The notes under the pieces: generated by a model
What the model saw: only the letters and a program-made list of their open reading frames with translations
Told to the model about the DNA's origin: nothing
Databases searched by the model: none
Source of the DNA: Prorocentrum cordatum
Taxonomy: Eukaryota; Sar; Dinophyceae; Prorocentrales; Prorocentraceae
Direction of reading: 5' to 3'
Assembly (NCBI GenBank): GCA_963575745.1
Contig: CAUYUJ010014338.1
Span: 306,501-362,500, forward strand
Length of the DNA stretch: 56,000 nucleotides
Made by a program: the position numbers and the translations under genes
In this document: positions 53,872 through 56,000 of the stretch, one piece after another
How the letters are laid out: every line of letters begins with the position of its first letter
Position numbering within the stretch: the first letter of the stretch is position 1

Positions 53872-56000
53872 TCACCTGTGGGCCAGCTTGAAATCCGAAG
53901 CCAGACTGATGGCCAAGACCTCCCGACAGATAGAGTTAAGCCTGAAATATGTAGCCCGCCCTTTACATAGCGCACAGATAAGACTCACATTGTCCCCCAA
54001 GAAGACGAGCCGACGATAATGACACCGACTGTTTCGAGAGGCACGCCGCACTCCATGGAGCAGAGCAAATCCCTCCAGCAAATGAATAGGCAGGCTAGCA
54101 GAGGCGGGCCTGGCTGCGACTGTGACCCAGGCGGCGTCTCTCAGTAATTCAGGATCGACCTCGGTAAACCCCGAGACCGCACCAGCCGAGAGGATCGTGT
54201 CCCGATCCCGTGGGATCTTGAAATCGTCATCGACATCGCCCAGATCCATGAGGTCATCCCGAGGCCGTCGGTTGGTAGCCAACAACCCCTTCCACCTTGA
54301 TCTGTCATTCAGCCGTCCGATCTGCCCTGACTGCGCTGCCGAGACTGACGTTTCGCAAACACCATATCGCCAGGGACTCGCATCATAGGAGGTGATCAAA
54401 GGAGACCAAGGCCGTGACATGTCCGCGTTCACCAGCGGCAGCAACGCGCGGCACCACCGGAGCTCTTTGCGGACCGAAGGCCAGAGAGGCACCCGTCGCA
54501 GCTTGGTCTCCTGGGCGAAGGTATACGACGCGTGCAGGAGCGAGAGCAACTCGCGCCGGAGCATGAAGCAGCTGACCAGGTGTCCCAGCAGCCGCTCCAT
54601 CTCCGTGCCGGCGAAGCCCTGACTGGACGAAATCATGTAGTCCAGAGCCCCTGTGATCTTCCAAAACTTGCGAGCGCTGAGGGTCCAAGTAGCCCGGTGC
54701 TCGACCAGCGAAAAGCCAAGGAGATCGTGCACCCCAAACGTACCCGAGCTCGGGCCCATGTCAGCTTTGACCCCGGCATCCGCCAACAACGTGATCATAT
54801 CAGCAGTGGCCGCGTCTGGCCGAGCTCGTGCGGGGCCGATGGACGCGAAGTTCTCTATGTAGAGTATCTTAGCCAAGTGAGAGTCGCTGATCGGCTCCGT
54901 CGGCACCTTGTCCAGCACCCAAGAGTCGAGCGGCCTCACATCCTTCAGCAACGACATGTGCGCCTGCTGCACGAGGTGCACAGCCCAGGCCCATCCCACG
55001 GGTACAACTCGAGAGTGAAATTGAATGTGGCCATTGGCGGCCTGTGGGCTGACCTGGCCCCGCACATGCCGGGGCAGAAACCGAAGGTCAACAGACTGAA
55101 GAGCGAAGAACGGGCGGAGGTTGGACGGCAGCTCGTACTGATAGAAGCAAACCTCCACATCCGCGCTAGGTGCCACTATCCTCTGCCCAGCGATTGACTC
55201 ATCAATCTCAAGAGCAGCCAGGGCCTCCCCCGACGGCAATGCGGTGAAAGGCGGCACCTCAAAGTGCGCGTTGGAGCGCCTCGTGCCCCATATAAGACGT
55301 AGTCGCCCATCATTGCGGGGAACGAAGAAGAGCCCGCAAACCCCCCGCGGCGACTCGCGCACCTCAATCGCCCCGAGGTTATACAGCTCTCCCAAGAAGT
55401 GCCCGTAGTCGGCGCCCCCCTTGCCCAAGTTGACGTCCATAGCCGGCACCCTGGGAGCATCTAAAAGAACGTTGTCGCGATCACGATCAGAGCGAAGGAG
55501 ACCCTGACCACTTACCAAAACTGACTGCAGCTCAGGCCCAAGGCAGTTCAAAAGAGACGCGCCTCCAGCCTTGCCCTGCGGTAGTGAAACTTCACCACGT
55601 CTGTAAGCAGCAACCTTGCCATCGGTCAGCGAGTCCGCATAACCGCTCCTCGAACCCTGAAGCGCCCTGAACGCTCCGTGGGCATCAAAATCGGGAGGCG
55701 GAGGACCCACGCGGCCATGCGAACGAGCAAGGTGCCGAACCGCAAGCTGTTGCGGTAGTGAGAGACGACGATGAGGATCCGCTGTCTCACCGCGACCCCC
55801 GAGCTCATTCAAGGCCTCAATGCCCTCACGTAGCCACCTCTCTTGTGCGCGCAGCTGTCGGAGTCGACGTGGGCGGGGCTGCGCAGCTCCAGCAACCCCT
55901 CCGCGCAGCTCCTGACTGAGGGCAACCCCCAGTGGCAGCGGCAGCACGTCGCGCTGCACCTCCATGATCTCGATACACGCCAAGCGCACCACCGCCACCA
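53872..56000 (-). CDS. Reverse transcriptase and RNase H of element C (5' end outside window)
   Basis: 708 codons inside the window (53872-55998), open to the edge. GVCGLFFVPRNDGRLRLIWG and TRRSNAHFEVPP (219-250) are the finger motifs; ADVEVCFYQYELP (279-291) is motif A; VVPVGWAWAVHLVQQ (331-345) is motif B; ILYIENFASIG (378-388) is motif C, where Y-x-D-D/N is expected, so the Asp is Glu. RNase H follows: ITSYDASPWRYGVC (Asp539), LLEGFALLHGV (Glu642), LVFLGDNVSLICALCKG (Asp669). The stop at 53872-53874 interrupts the conserved H-R-W-I-P-S-E-x-N-x-A-D-x-x-S-R tail: the following frame resumes at once as IPSERNAADKPSRGY, so one base was lost in the Trp codon. RT activity is doubtful. Confidence 0.75.
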   Translation of the reverse strand, partial: VAVVRLACIEIMEVQRDVLPLPLGVALSQELRGGVAGAAQPRPRRLRQLRAQERWLREGIEALNELGGRGETADPHRRLSLPQQLAVRHLARSHGRVGPPPPDFDAHGAFRALQGSRSGYADSLTDGKVAAYRRGEVSLPQGKAGGASLLNCLGPELQSVLVSGQGLLRSDRDRDNVLLDAPRVPAMDVNLGKGGADYGHFLGELYNLGAIEVRESPRGVCGLFFVPRNDGRLRLIWGTRRSNAHFEVPPFTALPSGEALAALEIDESIAGQRIVAPSADVEVCFYQYELPSNLRPFFALQSVDLRFLPRHVRGQVSPQAANGHIQFHSRVVPVGWAWAVHLVQQAHMSLLKDVRPLDSWVLDKVPTEPISDSHLAKILYIENFASIGPARARPDAATADMITLLADAGVKADMGPSSGTFGVHDLLGFSLVEHRATWTLSARKFWKITGALDYMISSSQGFAGTEMERLLGHLVSCFMLRRELLSLLHASYTFAQETKLRRVPLWPSVRKELRWCRALLPLVNADMSRPWSPLITSYDASPWRYGVCETSVSAAQSGQIGRLNDRSRWKGLLATNRRPRDDLMDLGDVDDDFKIPRDRDTILSAGAVSGFTEVDPELLRDAAWVTVAARPASASLPIHLLEGFALLHGVRRASRNSRCHYRRLVFLGDNVSLICALCKGRATYFRLNSICREVLAISLASDFKLAHR

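Larger units (their letters stand above)
51401..56000 (-). mobile_element. YR retroelement C with methyltransferase after the recombinase
   Basis: In its own direction: RT and RNase H (from beyond 56000 to 53872), tyrosine recombinase (53856-52474), a methyltransferase-like domain (52531-51773), then B1 (51731-51643), spacer A2 (51642-51490) and B2 (51489-51401). The 89-bp repeats match at a constant offset of 242 bp. The element lies at the edge of the CCAAGA array, so it inserted into or beside that array. Its 5' end is outside the window. RT motif C, the RNase H tail and the recombinase H-x-x-R box all carry damaging changes. Confidence 0.75.

Noticed and set aside
51773-53875. 700-codon frame as a single protein
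   Set aside because: Only its first ~15 residues (RNase H tail) and last ~250 (methyltransferase) look real; the middle is a shadow of the recombinase frame.

Overview
The window looks like nuclear DNA of a dinoflagellate, probably a GC-rich one. On the minus strand at 12539-12560 there is a 21-of-22 match to the dinoflagellate spliced leader, placed just upstream of a broken intronless gene. A second gene (3715-4266) has an intron that begins with GA and ends in AG before a G, a splice type known from dinoflagellates. The rest is dense in decayed retroelements and degenerate G-rich or C-rich repeats. Species cannot be named from this; a GC-rich genus such as Prorocentrum is only a guess.

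Region by region: 1-3.7 kb, GC-rich DNA with a GA microsatellite and no supported gene. 3.7-4.3 kb, a small secreted or plastid-type one-membrane-span protein gene (minus, two exons); its intronless homologue lies at 13.3-13.7 kb. 6.0-9.1 kb, tyrosine-recombinase (YR) retroelement A (plus strand, 5' truncated). 9.8-10.75 kb, a 300-bp direct-repeat pair. 10.8-12.56 kb, a retroposed pseudogene (membrane segments plus a PAS-like region) carrying the spliced-leader relic. 14.6-18.4 kb, a LINE (endonuclease + reverse transcriptase, minus). 21.0-28.0 kb, YR retroelement B (minus), bounded by two identical 92-bp repeats and carrying a cytosine-methyltransferase-like domain. 28.1-36.7 kb, a decayed Copia-like element (minus). 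37.8-38.9 kb, a 5'-truncated LINE tail with RNase H, A6 tail and a perfect 17-bp target-site duplication inside a minisatellite. 39-45 kb, simple and complex repeats. 45-51.4 kb, a 6.4-kb array of CCAAGATGGC/CCAAGAGGCC-type repeats with ~390-bp and ~1.1-kb higher-order structure. 51.4-56 kb (continuing past the window), YR retroelement C (minus) with reverse transcriptase, RNase H, tyrosine recombinase and a second kind of methyltransferase domain.

The most notable feature is the set of three YR retroelements with three different gene orders: A has RT-RNaseH-YR; B has Gag-RT-RNaseH-cytosine methyltransferase-YR; C has RT-RNaseH-YR-methyltransferase. B ends in a clear A1...B1-A2-B2 split-direct-repeat layout; A and C have the B1-A2-B2 half of that layout at their 3' ends. 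All three have frameshifts or lost catalytic residues, so the copies here are decayed, but together they suggest that YR elements of this genome captured DNA methyltransferase domains at least twice.

Host genes are sparse: only the paired small membrane-protein genes look functional. All domain assignments rest on reading motifs by eye; no search was run.
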